DNA of 64,000 nucleotides, from positions 1,619,801 to 1,683,800 of the forward strand of contig JAKSZT010038599.1 in the NCBI GenBank assembly GCA_026826555.1. The letters are read 5' to 3'. The translations under genes and the position numbers were made by a program. Every line of letters starts with the position of its first letter. Positions within the stretch are counted from its first letter, which is position 1. This DNA is from Tolypeutes matacus. Its lineage: Eukaryota; Chordata; Mammalia; Cingulata; Chlamyphoridae. Below the pieces are notes generated by a model, which worked only from the letters and a program-made list of their open reading frames with translations, did not search any database and was not told where the DNA came from. Positions 1 to 10,746 of the stretch are shown one piece after another.

Positions 1-544
1 ATTCTTACATTCTAAAACAAACATCGTGAACTGTTTTGTGGTTGCTTAAATGTCCTATGCTTTTTCCAACCTATATGCTTTTGCATGTAAACTTCTTGCT
101 GTATAGACTGACCTCTGCTACTCATTTTTTAAAGATTTACGTCAAATGTCAGCAGCTTGTTAATTCCTTGGAATTCACAATTTTATATTCTCTCATAATC
201 CTCTGTGTTCCTACTGAAATATTTTGTATGGTTATTAAAATACTTTGCTTGCATCAATTTTCTCAACTAGAATTTCTTGAGGGGAGATATAATACTAGTT
301 TTACCTTCAAATCCCAAGTGTCAGGTACATAGCAAGTTAGGGGGAGGTGAACTGTACAGGTAAAGGGACAATTCTCCATGAATGCTTTCAATTCATTTGA
401 ACTGATTTGGTTTAAAAATGGAATTTGTGATTTTATAAAATTCACTAACTCTCCATCTACATTGTGTTTTTTCATATTCTGCTTCTTTTATTACTAGATA
501 GTAAATGACTGGGATGTTGTTTGTAATATACTTTATGTTACTGT
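1..544. other. Unassigned intergenic sequence
   Basis: AT-rich sequence with short open frames on both strands (up to 98 codons) that show no protein-like composition or motif. I recognise no repeat, RNA gene or regulatory site here. Confidence 0.6.
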
Positions 545-619
545 GTATATACATTTATATATATACTTATACACACACTGACATGTATATATGCATATAT
601 ATATATGTATATATATAAA
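545..619. repeat. Imperfect (TA)n/(TG)n simple repeat
   Basis: About 75 bases of alternating purine-pyrimidine sequence made of TA, TG and CA steps with a short ACACAC stretch. It is a degenerate dinucleotide microsatellite. Confidence 0.8.
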
Positions 620-1732
620 AAATATCAATATCTACTCTAGAGTCTGTCATTTGCTCTAAGAATTACCACTTTGGGGGGAGTCAGCTGGCATTTATTTAGG
701 AAGCCCATACTACAGAGGGCAGTATTAGAGTTACTTCAAATACCTTTAACAACAACCTCACAGGCTTTGCAATTTTATAGAAAATTTTAGAAAATAGGTT
801 TTGATTTGTGATATCAGCAGCCTGGTAATTGGTATGACATATTTTTAAAATGGAATGTAATTTGATAAATTGTTGGTGTGCAGGGTAAATGGATTAGCTA
901 AATTCTTTTAGAGACCTTCCCCACTCATGTATTATAGCAAGCTAGAGAGTCTGGATCCTCAGGAATGGTACATTAGGATTGATTCCAAATGTTTCTATAT
1001 CCATCTATTGATTCATAGGATTCCGATTGCCTCATTCAATTAACTGAACCCTGCTTCCCAAATACCACTGTATCTGACACAAGTTAACTTTTCATGATGC
1101 GTGGTGGGAGAATATGAGTCAGCAGAACATTTGGACTTCATTATCTTAATTGAACAAGCTGTAGTGACCTTCTTCCTGGAAAATATTTGTTTAATAAATG
1201 TTTTATATGTGGCATAATTTAATTGGTGATGAGGTTTTGGGAAAGTAACTCTCATCCAACCCTCATTTGGGCAGCTACTTTTATTAAGAGTTATCAAGAT
1301 CAAATAGGCTTGAGTCAGCGTGAAACACTGAGCCTGCCTGAAAATTCCTCAGCAGCAACTTTATATGATATGGTGCAGGAAAACTAGAAAATGATGACAG
1401 GTTTGAAGACAAAGTGCTTGATTGCCGCTGCCTCTGTTGATGAAGACAAGTGTGCTTGCCAAAACTCTTTTATGAATGTGCTGAGGTGTGCTATAGCAGA
1501 CAAACAAAGCTTTCATAAGGTTAGGCAAGATAGAAAACCCTTCAATATAATGAGAATGAATCCCTTCTTTCTTTTGAAGCCCTATATCCTTTCATCTCTC
1601 AACAGACCATACAGATAAAGCGTTCCAATAAACACAAGCTTGACTGTCCATGGATTACTTATTCCCATTCTAGTTATTTCCATTGTCTTAATTTCTCTCA
1701 AATTTAAAGTCATTTATAGCCTGTTAAATAAA
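620..1732. other. Unassigned intergenic sequence
   Basis: No recognisable repeat or gene. The open frames at 1040-1303 (minus) and 1391-1618 (plus) are short, isolated and lack any domain signature, so I do not call them genes. Confidence 0.55.
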
Positions 1733-1756
1733 ATGATTTATTTATTTATTTATTTT
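1733..1756. repeat. (TTTA)n microsatellite
   Basis: About five to six copies of the tetranucleotide TTTA in a row. Confidence 0.85.
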
Positions 1757-2480
1757 TTGCTTTAATTAATTCTTACCTCCAATGAGATTGTAAACTCCTC
1801 CAGGGTAGGCACGGGGGCATTGGGAGAATACTTAACAATGGAGTGGAATTAGAGAATAGGATAATGAGCGAATCCTCCCTCTCTCAATTCTGGGATGAAG
1901 GAGATCTGTTCAGAATAAGTTGCCAGGTTTTCCTAAGGAAGCACTGTCTCACATAGGAATTCCATACTTTCATCAGACCAGCTCCCTAATGAAAAAATCT
2001 GAACTGTAATGTACTGGCATCCTTTCCTTAACTATAATTAACCAATCTCCAGATTACAGATCATGGCTCCCTCGGTATCATGCTTCTCAGTGTGATGATG
2101 GGTTTCAGCTAGAGTGTTCTAAGGCATTTTCACTTCTTTCCACGAGAGACTGATTGTTCTCTCCACCAAGAGAAATGGCTCAGCCTTCATTAGGTATAGC
2201 TTGGTAAAGCTGAATATTATGACTCTGCCCCCTTTTGCAGTGGCTAATGTTCTAGTGTTCCACATTTTTTTTTCTGAAATAAGTAATGAGGAGCCATTGC
2301 TTCTCCTCATTAATATGACATCACAGTCAATTTTTACCACATTTTAAAATTCTAAAACAGTACTATTGACATACAAATGTGCCATATGACTATGCCACAA
2401 CTAGATTAATGAAAATCATACACTACAAAGAAGTTTTCTGTCCTACAAAAGTGTAAGCTCCATGAAGACAACACCTCCAC
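1757..2480. other. Unassigned intergenic sequence
   Basis: No repeat family or gene recognised. The minus-strand open frame at 2119-2340 has no recognisable motif. Confidence 0.55.
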
Positions 2481-2999
2481 TGTTGTGGTAGGAAGAAAAA
2501 ATGGCCCCCCATGATGTGCACATCCTAATCCTTAGAACTTGTAAATGTGTTACCATACATGGAAAAATGAACATTGCAGATGTGTTTAAGGTTAAAGATA
2601 TTGGGATGTAAATTGAGAGATAAATTCTCCTAGATTATCCAAGTGGGCCCGATTATGGGTCATTACAAGCAGAGAACCTTTACAAGCTGAGATCAAAGAG
2701 AAAGAGATGTGACTACAAAGAAAAGTCACAGAGATATGATGCTTCTGGCTTTCAGGGTGCTAAAGGGGACCCAGGAGCCAAGGAATTCAGATGACCTCTA
2801 GAAACTGGAATAGGCAAGGGAATGAATTCTTCCCTGGAGCCTCCAACAAGAAATGCAGTCCTGCAGACACCATGGTTTTAGCCCAGTGAGATTCATGTTG
2901 GACTTCTGACTTTCAGAACTATAAGATGATACATTTTAATTGTTTTAGGTGATTAAATGTGTGGCAATTTCTTACAGGAGCAATAGAATACTTATATAG
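2481..2999 (+). mobile_element. MLT1-type solo LTR (ERVL-MaLR)
   Basis: The segment follows the MLT1 LTR consensus as I know it. It opens with TGTTGTGGTAGGAAG and the 'aatggccccccatgatg' block, then the 'gattatccaagtgggcccga' block near 2635. Further on come 'ggagccaaggaattcag' near 2775, 'gcctccaacaagaaatgcag' near 2840, and the polyadenylation-side block at 2935-2990. It is a long-dead solo LTR of the non-autonomous mammalian MaLR group and carries no coding sequence. The terminal CA is degraded and no target duplication is obvious, as expected for an old insertion. Confidence 0.85.
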
Positions 3000-3500
3000 T
3001 TGGCTAAGATGAAGTGAGAAACTTGTGGAATGACTGCATGAATGAATGGCTCTATTACACAACTATGTAGAAGAGAATTGTTCAGTATTATAAAATACAA
3101 TCTAATGTGTAGTGTACTACAAATATTTTTATTTTATTGTAATTATACAATATAATTTACTAATTGTATTTATCTAATTTGTAATCATCTATGTATTTAA
3201 TTATATTTACCACATTTTCCCTTATAGTCTCCATTCAAAATTCTACGAGATTTTAGTTTGACTACTAGAAATTAGTTTCCCCATGCACAGACCAAGTTTT
3301 CCATGACTACTTGGCTACATTATATTCTTATGTTTCTGCCAGAATATAATACTGGGCATACCAAAGGGGATCACTAAATATTTATTGAAAATTTGATTAA
3401 AATCATATTTAAATTCCATAGTCATTTTAATCACCCTTTTGTATATGAAATTAACTCCTTGGCGCTTCTCAGGCCTTTCTGTATTCATTAGGCCCAACCA
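3000..3500. other. Unassigned AT-rich sequence
   Basis: Very AT-rich. No recognisable repeat consensus, gene or RNA. Confidence 0.5.
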
Positions 3501-4560
3501 TGATTATATTTAACTCTCCACCTACCCCCAGACCATATCTATTCAACTGGTTTCACTTTTTCTATTCATATTCATTTATTCTCAACAGGCTTATACCATT
3601 GCTTAACAATCACGTTATTTTCCCTAGTGCAATCACTCCCCCAATTTCATAGACATCTATTTCATAATGTCTCTACTCACTTCAACTATTCGGCATCTCA
3701 CCATCCATCTTTCTCTCAGCTGATGATTATGCATCTTATTTCAATTAGAAAATTAAACCAAATAGGAAAGAACTTCAATTTGCCTATACCTGAGCCCTTC
3801 TACACACATAATACCTCTTCTGTTTTTATGGATGAATACCTAGTTAAGGCCAAACTTTCCATTTGTACACTAAAGCCCATCATCTCTCAGCTCCCTGGAT
3901 ATATTGCTCTAACAATTCTCTCCTCTATCCACTGTATCATTGATTTTTCTTTTCAGAATGGTGCATATGTTAATTTACCAGAGCTACTATGACAGATACC
4001 AAAAAAATTGGTTGGCTTAAAATACAAGGATTTTCTGGCTCACAGTTTGGAGGGGAGAAATCCAAAATCAAGAGGTTGGCAAGAGCGTGATGGAGAAAGT
4101 AGCATTATGGTACGATAGTCTTTCATCACATGGCAATTTCTCACTTTCCTCTCTAGCTACTTCTGACTTCAGGCTTCTGCTGACTGACTGCATCTGAATT
4201 TCTTCTCTTTATAAAGCCTGTAGTCATTATGAATTATAACTCCCTCTGATTCAAATTGGTCATACCTTAATCAATCATAACATCTTCAAAAGGCACTATT
4301 TACAAATGAGTTCATAACCACAGGAATGTGGATTAAGATTTGAAAATATCTTTTGTGGGGGGATATGACTCAATCCCCAGAAATCTGCCCATTTAACATT
4401 TCTATTTAAATGTCTAAAATCTCCTCAAATTTAATAATCCCCAAACTGAGATCCTGATCTTTGCTTTCAAATCTGTTCCCATATCTCAGTAAGTAGTAAC
4501 AGCATTCTTATAGAGATCAGGACCTAAACCCTAAAGTCAGTCCTTGCCTCCATGTTTTTA
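3501..4560 (+). mobile_element. Possible ancient L2-type LINE remnant, interrupted by an LTR
   Basis: Pyrimidine-rich text such as 'atctctcagctccctggat' near 3882 and the 4385-4555 block ('ctcaaatttaataatcccc', 'cccatatctcagtaagtag') resembles the 3' half of ancient mammalian L2 elements in sense orientation. The two parts are separated by the LTR at 3968-4372. The 121-codon open frame at 3627-3992 lies inside this stretch and probably has no meaning. The family call is weak because similarity is short and patchy. Confidence 0.35.
3968..4372 (-). mobile_element. Solo LTR, lineage-specific MaLR family (antisense)
   Basis: On the plus strand it reads TGTTAATTTACC, then 'ggttggcttaaaatacaagg', 'tggctcacagtttggagg' and 'gagttcataaccacaggaat'. 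These are reverse complements of blocks found in the sense LTR copies at 4573 and 25005. The conserved TATA-like block appears in reverse ('tttataaag' near 4210). It sits inside an older L2-like stretch. I could not find a matching target duplication. Confidence 0.65.
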
Positions 4561-4572
4561 TCTCACAAGCCA

Positions 4573-5158
4573 TGTACGGTGGTTTGAAGCTCTATGTACC
4601 CCGACAAACATAGTCTTGAATTTAAACTATTCCTGAGGTTATGGATCCATTGTAATTAGGATCTTTTGCTGAAGCTACTCCTCATTTAAGTTGTGAACCA
4701 CTTCATTCAGAATGGGTTTTAATCATATTACTCGAGTCCTTTATAAGAGAATGAAATTCAGACAAAGAGCCACAGAAGCAAGAAGCTGAAGTAAACTTCT
4801 TTTAAGTAGGCTGTTTTGATAAGTTTGCTTTAGTTAAGTTATGATACAGGATGGGTCTGAATCCCATTACTAGAGTCCTTTATAAAAGAATGAAATTCAG
4901 GCAGAGAGCAAGAAAGCCAAGGAGGCAAGAAGCTGAAATCAACAAAACACAGAAGAGGAGAGAAGAGCAGACACTGCTATGTGCTTTGCCATGGGACAGA
5001 GGAGCAAAGATTGTTGATCTTCAGGAAGGAAGCATCGCCTTGATGATGCCTTGATTTGGACATTTTCCTGGTCTCAAAACCATGAGCAAATAAATTCCCA
5101 TTGTTTAAATTGCCCTATTTCATGGTATTTGTTTTGGGTAGCCTAGAAAACTAAAACA
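4573..5158 (+). mobile_element. Solo LTR, MaLR-like family, with internal tandem duplication
   Basis: It starts TGTACGGTGGTTTGAAGC and ends GAAAACTAAAACA, the TG...CA layout of a retroviral LTR. It shares blocks with the copies at 25005-25490 and 59968-60250: 'agagtcctttataa' (TATA-like), the purine-rich 'gaagctgaa' zone, and 'gccttgat' followed by the 'cctggtctc' zone. A segment of about 145 bp is present twice, once at about 4650-4790 and again at about 4800-4937, each with its own TATA-like box. Short open frames inside are not genes. Confidence 0.75.
4650..4937 (+). repeat. Tandem duplication inside an LTR (period about 139-147 bp)
   Basis: The block 'agtcctttataagagaatg' with flanking sequence at 4711-4790 recurs as 'agtcctttataaaagaatg' at 4851-4937. 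The upstream parts also match ('catttaagttgtga' near 4684 against 'agttaagttatga' near 4832). The spacing grows from 139 to 147 because of small insertions. The result doubles the core-promoter segment of the LTR. Confidence 0.7.
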
Positions 5159-5240
5159 GGTGTATACTACAGTTATTCTTATTTTTCCCACTAGTAAACA
5201 GACTCAAGTAATTATTTTTCCCCCTAAGGTTATATCCTGC

Positions 5241-5846
5241 TGTAGCACTTTAATATTACTGATGAATTCCAAAAAGAAATATTGGATTATGTTTGTAAAC
5301 TGGTCTTTTTCTCTGGGTGTATTAGATTGTATTGGATTCAGAGGTTTTACTTTTACTTGATTAAATAATGCTTAAGGCTTTGATTGGGCCACTTCAGGAG
5401 GAGGTTGAGTCCCTGCCCCTTTGGTGGGCAGGGACTCACAGAGAAACCGCACCACAGAGAAGGAAGTTTTGATGCTCGAGTTTTGAGCTGGAATCCAGGA
5501 AGTAAGCACACAGAGGAGCAGAACAGCTGAGCCCAGAGAGAATCCAGCCCCAGGGAAAGAGACAGAGCAGATTGCCTGATAGTCTACAGCTGGCCATGTG
5601 GAGAGAGCAGGGCAGCTGAGTCCAGAGATAAACAAGCCCTGGGAAGAGAGGAACCCAGGAAACCCAAACTCTTGGCAGCCATTGGCACCAATCTTGCTCC
5701 AACATGTGCAACAGATTTTGGTGAGGGAAGTAACTTACGCTTTATGGCCTGGTAACTGTAAGCTTCTACCCCAAATAAATACCCTTTATAAAAGCCAAAA
5801 AATTTCTGGTATTTTGCATCAGCACCCCTTTGGCTGACCACTGTCA
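5241..5846 (+). repeat. 5' LTR of the MaLR-type provirus
   Basis: It opens TGTAGCACTTTAATATTAC and ends near CTGTCA. It aligns along its whole length with the 3' LTR at 6752 and the solo LTR at 42369. Shared blocks include 'gattgggccac', 'gtctacagctggcc', 'cttgctccaacatg' and 'aataccctttataaaagcc'. AAATAAAT near 5774 is the likely polyadenylation signal. Overlapping minus-strand open frames of 87-91 codons here are incidental. Confidence 0.82.
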
Positions 5847-6023
5847 TCTTGAACTGAAAAGGACATGGAAAGGAGAGACTGAAGGAGAAACAGCTTTAAG
5901 AGGAAAACCATTAAAGCTGATATCTAGCATTACGACATCGCCTTAGACCCAGAGAGGAACCCCACCCATGTGTATAGTGAGGGTGAGCTTTCCTCTTCAG
6001 TAGAAAAGGGTGGATGTTCCCCC

Positions 6024-6280
6024 CAATGTTTGGGGAGAATTTTGCCGCCACAGGGTACAGAGAGGGTGGAGCATATTCCCCAAGGATTAGAGAGGTTAAG
6101 GTCACCACCATAGGTCTGAGAGGGGAGAACTTTTCCCTCATGGATTAGGGAAGGCCAGGGAGTCAACTCATTGCTCTGAGAGGGCTGATCCTGTATGCCA
6201 AAGGTTAGGGAGGATGTTGTCTTCATTTCACTGTACCAGAGGGGTTAACACTCTAACTCAAAAATTAGGTAAAGTGTAGC
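6024..6280 (+). repeat. Imperfect 30-bp monomer / 60-bp dimer tandem repeat
   Basis: Comparable blocks recur at a step of about 30: 'cataggtctgagaggg' near 6110, 'catggattagggaagg' near 6140, 'cattgctctgagaggg' near 6170. At a step of about 60, 'ggattag', 'ggattag', 'ggttag' and 'aattag' occur at 6084, 6142, 6203 and 6263. Each monomer carries an AGAGAGG-like core. The pattern is minisatellite-like and belongs to the retroviral internal region. Confidence 0.65.
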
Positions 6281-6740
6281 AATAACCCCAGTGCTCTTGG
6301 AGAAGGAGGTCTAGAGCTTGGTCAACACCCAGATGCTTGATGAGGGTGGAACCAAGAAAATGGTCATTGGGCAAGCCTGTGGAAAGGGTGGGTCCCCATG
6401 TGGACCCAAGGAGAAGAAACCATCATCTTTAGGAATGACTCTTAGACTTTGACATCTAACGAAGTAGGTCCTGCAGGTTTACTGAAATGTAGAGAACCCA
6501 TGACTCATGTTTTCCTCCCAATTTCTCCTTATGATAGTGAAAATGTTTATCCTTTGTCTGTCCATTTATGTTTGGAAGAAGATAAATTGTTTTTTAAGTT
6601 TCAGAAGTCTACAGCCAGATGGGACTTTGCCACAAGAAAAAACTGTATTTTTAAAAACTGATTATGATATTAATTTGTACTTAGTATTGTTATTGAAATA
6701 AGTTTTTTTTTTTTAATATTGTAATGTCTTTTTGGAATTT

Positions 6741-6751
6741 AGAGGGTGGAG
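6741..6751 (+). promoter_or_regulatory. Polypurine tract next to the 3' LTR
   Basis: AGAGGGTGGAG ends directly at the TG of the 3' LTR. A retroviral polypurine tract, where plus-strand DNA synthesis is primed, sits in this place. The minus-strand element at 61073 has the very similar AGTGGGTGGAG in the same position. Confidence 0.65.
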
Positions 6752-7354
6752 TGTAGCATTTTGATATTATTGATGGATTCCAAAAAGAAATATTGGATTA
6801 TGTTTGTAAACTGATCTTTTCCTCTGGGCATATTAGAGTGTATTGGATTCAGAGGTTTTACTTTTACTTGATTAAATAATGATTAAGGCTTTGATTGGGC
6901 CACATCAGTAGGATGTTGAGTCCCCGCCCCTTGGTGGGCAGGGACTCACTGAGAAGCCACATGGCAGACAGAAAAGGGAAGTTGGAGTTTTTGAGCTGGA
7001 GCCTAGGGAGTAAACATATGGGATTATGCAGAGCAGCTGAGCTTGGAGAGAATTGAGCCCTGGGGAGAGAGGCAGAGCCATTCACCTGATAGTCTATAGC
7101 TGACCTTGTGGAGAAAGCAGAGCAGCTGAGCCTGGAAAGAGGTAGCCCCAGGAAGAGAGGGACCCAGGAAGCCTGAACCCTTGCAGATGTCGGCAGCCAT
7201 CTTGTTCCAACACGTGGCAATAGACTTTGGTGATGGAAGTAACTTATGCTTTATGGCATGGTAACTGTAAGCTTCTACCCCAAATAACTACCCTTTATAA
7301 AACCCAACTGATCTCTATTTTTTCGCATCAGCACCCTTTTAGCTGACTAATACA
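6752..7354 (+). repeat. 3' LTR of the MaLR-type provirus
   Basis: It opens TGTAGCATTTTGATATTATT and ends GACTAATACA. It is clearly the same family as 5241-5846 and 42369-42962, with scattered substitutions against both. The 118-codon minus-strand frame at 6864-7220 lies wholly in this LTR and I treat it as chance. Confidence 0.85.
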
Positions 7355-8199
7355 TCTGCTTTATTATGATGAAGACAAGATTCGTTTCCCAATCTTCCTA
7401 CCTCTAAACCATTAAGACGGGTTTGTTCTGCCTGCCTAAAACTCATGACTGCTTAGAACAATGCTGGAACTTTCTCAGTGTGATCACTCATCAACCAATC
7501 TCTCTCTCTCCCTCCTTTTCTCTCTCCCTCTTTCTCTCTTTCTCAGACATATCTACACACACGCGCACAATATTATCAGGTAGGGATAATCATCAGCATA
7601 GATAATAAAGCAGAAAATTAACTGGGCCAAATAACTGCTCACTGTCATGCTGTTCATAAGGGGAGAAGTTGGCATCCCAATTCAACTTTGTCTTACTCAT
7701 AATCCTGTGTGTTTAATCAAAAAATAAAAAAATATCATATAAAACTCTTCTAAAAAATATTCCCTAAAACCTGCCTCCGATTACATATCATGGCTTTAGA
7801 AATTCTGGGATTATTGTGTGTATTTTAATCTTATTTTAGTTCAATTTAACATTAAATTATTTGAATGTTCAATTTCAATTATTTTGTAAGAGAAATTACT
7901 ATTAAAGCAACAAGTCCTACATTGTTATTTGTGAGAGGAAATATATGTATATATTTATATATATATGTACATTTGCATATATATTCAATACATTTAATAA
8001 TATATTTCATATTTATTGATACCTTAGATCTCATGACAAAACAGGTGGTCATATTATAAACTGTGTCATCAGAGTAGATTAATAGTTGATCATAGTTTTA
8101 GAATGTTTGTTATTAAGACTCAGTAAATTAAATTTGAGAATAAAAGTTACCAATGAAGTAGTAAGTTTAATCCTGTATGTGGGAACTGTACACCCATAT
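7355..8199. other. Unassigned sequence with two simple repeats
   Basis: It holds a (TC)n-rich tract at about 7500-7545 and an AT-rich alternating tract at about 7939-7990. Otherwise I see no recognisable repeat or gene. Confidence 0.55.
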
Positions 8200-8365
8200 T
8201 AAAGCTTCAGCTCTTTCATTTACTAGATCTGTGTGAATTTTGGAATTTTATTATTCTTTTTCTGGGTCTCAGGTCTCCACTCCTTTTTTTTTTTTCACAT
8301 CTGTAAAATGAAAGACTTGGGCCAGTGATCTCTAAGTTCTTTTTGTCTACATTCTGTGATATCAA
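8200..8365 (+). mobile_element. MIR SINE fragment
   Basis: 'cacatctgtaaaatgaaag' followed by 'ccagtgatctctaag' and 'acattctgtga' is the typical 3' half of the tRNA-derived mammalian-wide MIR element. A run of T (from 8285) interrupts it. Confidence 0.7.
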
Positions 8366-9305
8366 AAGGTTGTATTGAAAATACTATACTGGATCAATAT
8401 TAGTAAAACAACAAATACAATTGCTTTGCTCATTCTCCATGCACACTTTGGAAACCATGAGTAATGAACACTAAACTTAAATTTCTTATTTATGTATTTC
8501 TTGATTTCATTTTTGGATATTTCCTTTGTAGTAGCCTCTGGACATATTTATAGGATTTAATAAGAAGAGAGAGGATGTCTGCAATCTTAATTGTATAGCA
8601 GGATGATATACTCACAAAGAGAAAGCCTGTCTTGTAAATTTAATTTCCTCTTAGCTCTTTAGGAAGAATATACCAGAGAATATGACTGTTCTCATCTCAA
8701 GTCATTGTATTACATGAACTTTTCAATTCCCATGTCAACTAGTATTAATAAATATAAGGACACATGGCCTATTTTAGAAGATGACGCACGGAATATATTT
8801 TGTTTTAATTTAAGACACTTCTGTGTGGTTTATATCTGTCGTAGACCTATTTGAATTATCTCCACTAAATAATGTTTTATAAGCTCTGCTAAAAAATGTG
8901 TGTGATTGCCATTAGTATTTGCATTCCAGAGGCCATAATAGATCATTCAATTTCCTATTATTTAAAGGAATTGTATTGTACCACGAGTAGGTTTACTGCA
9001 AGTAGAGAACAACCTAAAGCACTATAGCTAGTTTTTAATCTCAGCATAGAGAATTATATTTTTATTTTATTTTAAATTAGTTTATTTTATATTTGGCCAT
9101 ATTTTTCATAGCAGATTTTCATATTTTAATCACCTCTGGGAAAATGTCTGCTTACAATATAAATGTTCATTAACACAGGAACCAAAACAAAAAGATTTTT
9201 ATTAATAATGCAAATATTCTATATACATGGAGATGCCCAGAAATAGCTAATAATAGAATCAAGGTAACAGAAGTTCTTCATACAGGTAAAGTGAATATAA
9301 AGGTA
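8366..9305. other. Unassigned intergenic sequence
   Basis: AT-rich, no recognisable repeat, gene or RNA. Confidence 0.5.
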
Positions 9306-9515
9306 ACAGAAATTATATGTGGTAAGCACTAACTATGGGTAAGGTAAGGGTCTATGTTTTATAGACATAGTTTCAATCAATCTCTCAAAACCTCAACATA
9401 GTAGGTAAATTATATTCTCTTTTATGTACTAAGGAACTAAAATCAAAGAAATTAATTTGGATGCCCAATATCAAAAGCTGTTTAGTTGTTGCAGATACTA
9501 AATTCTGACACTGAT
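9306..9515 (+). mobile_element. MIR-type SINE fragment
   Basis: 'taagcactaactatgggta', then 'caaaacctcaacatagtagg' and 'ctaaggaactaaaatcaaag' follow the order of MIR/MIRb blocks (size statement, small-gain block, 'gaggaaactgag' block), heavily diverged. Confidence 0.6.
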
Positions 9516-9534
9516 ACTTTACAGATGCCAATAA

Positions 9535-9935
9535 TTATTTTGCTATGTCTCCAGTTGAGAGGTGAGATTCACATTCTCTTCCCTTGAATCTGGGTTTTGT
9601 GACTTCATGGCCAGTGGAAGTGATGTCGGCCCAGGTTCTGGGCCCATACCTTAAGGTACAGGTCACTTCCACTTCTTGCTCTTGGAACACTTAGTTGCTC
9701 TTGGAGATCTGAGCTGCTGTGTTAGATTTCCTATTACACCACTGGAGAAACAGAGCAGCCCAGTCTTCAGTTGTAACACAGTGACCCATTCAACAACACA
9801 TAGAGAAAAAACTGAGCTCTGCCCTAATTGCTGACTCATAAAATCATGAGCTATTATAAAATGATTGTTGTTTTGACCACTAAGAGTTGGATAGTTTGTT
9901 AAGCATGAATAAATAACTAGAACAGACACCAAAGC
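9535..9935 (+). mobile_element. Ancient MLT1-like LTR (sense)
   Basis: 'cttgaatctgggttttgtga', 'tggccagtggaagtgatgt' and the closing part 'ttgaccactaagagttgg' with 'aactagaacag' look like an old mammalian MaLR/MLT1-class LTR. The 89-codon minus-strand frame at 9663-9932 lies inside and is not a gene. Confidence 0.55.
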
Positions 9936-10666
9936 CCATGTTCATTCCACCATAAAACTCTTCTATCCAAGGAAGAAACAGTCAAAAAGAAAAATGTTGA
10001 AAGATACTATCAATATTTATAGAATTATAGATATATAGATAGATTGAGTATAAATTCCACCAATACCTAATTTATAAAATTAGAGGAAAAATACTTCTTA
10101 TTTTAAAAAGTGCTATTAAATGAATAGCTATCAAATGGAAGTACATATCTTCTAATATTTTTTGGATCATAAGGGAAAGTTGTAGATATACAGATACTTG
10201 TTAAATAATTTTAAAGCAAGGTAAAGGAAAACTACTATATTTTCCTAAGAGATTTCAACACAGATTTAGATATGTATTGCTGTATAGACATGTCTCACAG
10301 AATAAAATATATTAGCTAATTGTTAACTATTTATTAGATAAAGGCTGGAATTAAAATACATAACTGAAATTCTTCCTTGAATTTCAGTTACTTCTGAGTC
10401 TACTCCATGCTATTATAACTCATATCAAGTACAGATAACTTCTAAACAAATCTTCCTCATGGTCAGAACTGAACTGACCATGAGGAACCAAACAATAAAT
10501 TAGGTATTGCTCAAAAACTTTCCATGATTCTCCACTGGCCACAGAAAAAGAACAAAATACGCTTGTTGTTTCATAATATTGCTGTATACATCTTTTACTT
10601 CTTCAGCAGTTCTAAACCAAATGCACCTCTCTTCTACATTGAATTCCTATTATTTTTGTCCCCAAA

Positions 10667-10669
<3 letters not shown>
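9936..10669. other. Unassigned sequence with one perfect hairpin
   Basis: AT-rich, no known repeat family recognised. The only structured item is the inverted repeat at 10453-10487. Confidence 0.5.
10453..10487. repeat. Perfect inverted repeat, 14-bp arms, 7-nt loop
   Basis: The arm TTCCTCATGGTCAG (10453-10466) is followed by loop AACTGAA and then the exact reverse complement of the arm (10474-10487). A single-stranded copy would fold into a clean hairpin. The arms are mixed in composition, so this is not simple AT-palindrome noise. The stem is short for a microRNA precursor. Confidence 0.9.
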
Positions 10670-10737
<68 letters not shown>

Positions 10738-10746
10738 ACACACACA
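10670..10746. repeat. Compound (CT)n(CA)n microsatellite
   Basis: About 15 CT units run straight into about 23 CA units with one CATA interruption. The Ser-Leu and His-Thr repeats in overlapping open frames are a by-product. Confidence 0.97.

Larger units (their letters stand above)
5847..6751 (+). other. Internal region of the MaLR-type provirus (no coding capacity)
   Basis: The first half is a run of imperfect repeats of about 30 bp. The second half resembles MST/THE1 internal sequence ('gtttatcctttgtctgtcc' near 6547). I see no tRNA primer-binding site directly after the 5' LTR, so the start of the internal region may be deleted. It is about 905 bp long, shorter than the roughly 1.5 kb that I associate with MaLR internal regions. 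No frame of retroviral protein type is present. Confidence 0.7.
5241..7354 (+). mobile_element. Complete non-coding MaLR-type provirus (LTR-internal-LTR)
   Basis: Two similar LTRs in direct orientation (5241-5846 and 6752-7354) flank a 905-bp internal region. The 5 bases before the element (CCTGC, 5236-5240) and after it (TCTGC, 7355-7359) differ at one position and look like a decayed 5-bp target duplication, as expected for ERVL/MaLR integration. The 3' part of the internal region (about 6430-6650) matches the internal region of the minus-strand element at 61073-61480. It also follows the MST/THE1-type internal sequence as I know it. There is no gag, pro or pol, so the element would have moved only with enzymes supplied in trans. 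It is now inert. Confidence 0.82.
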
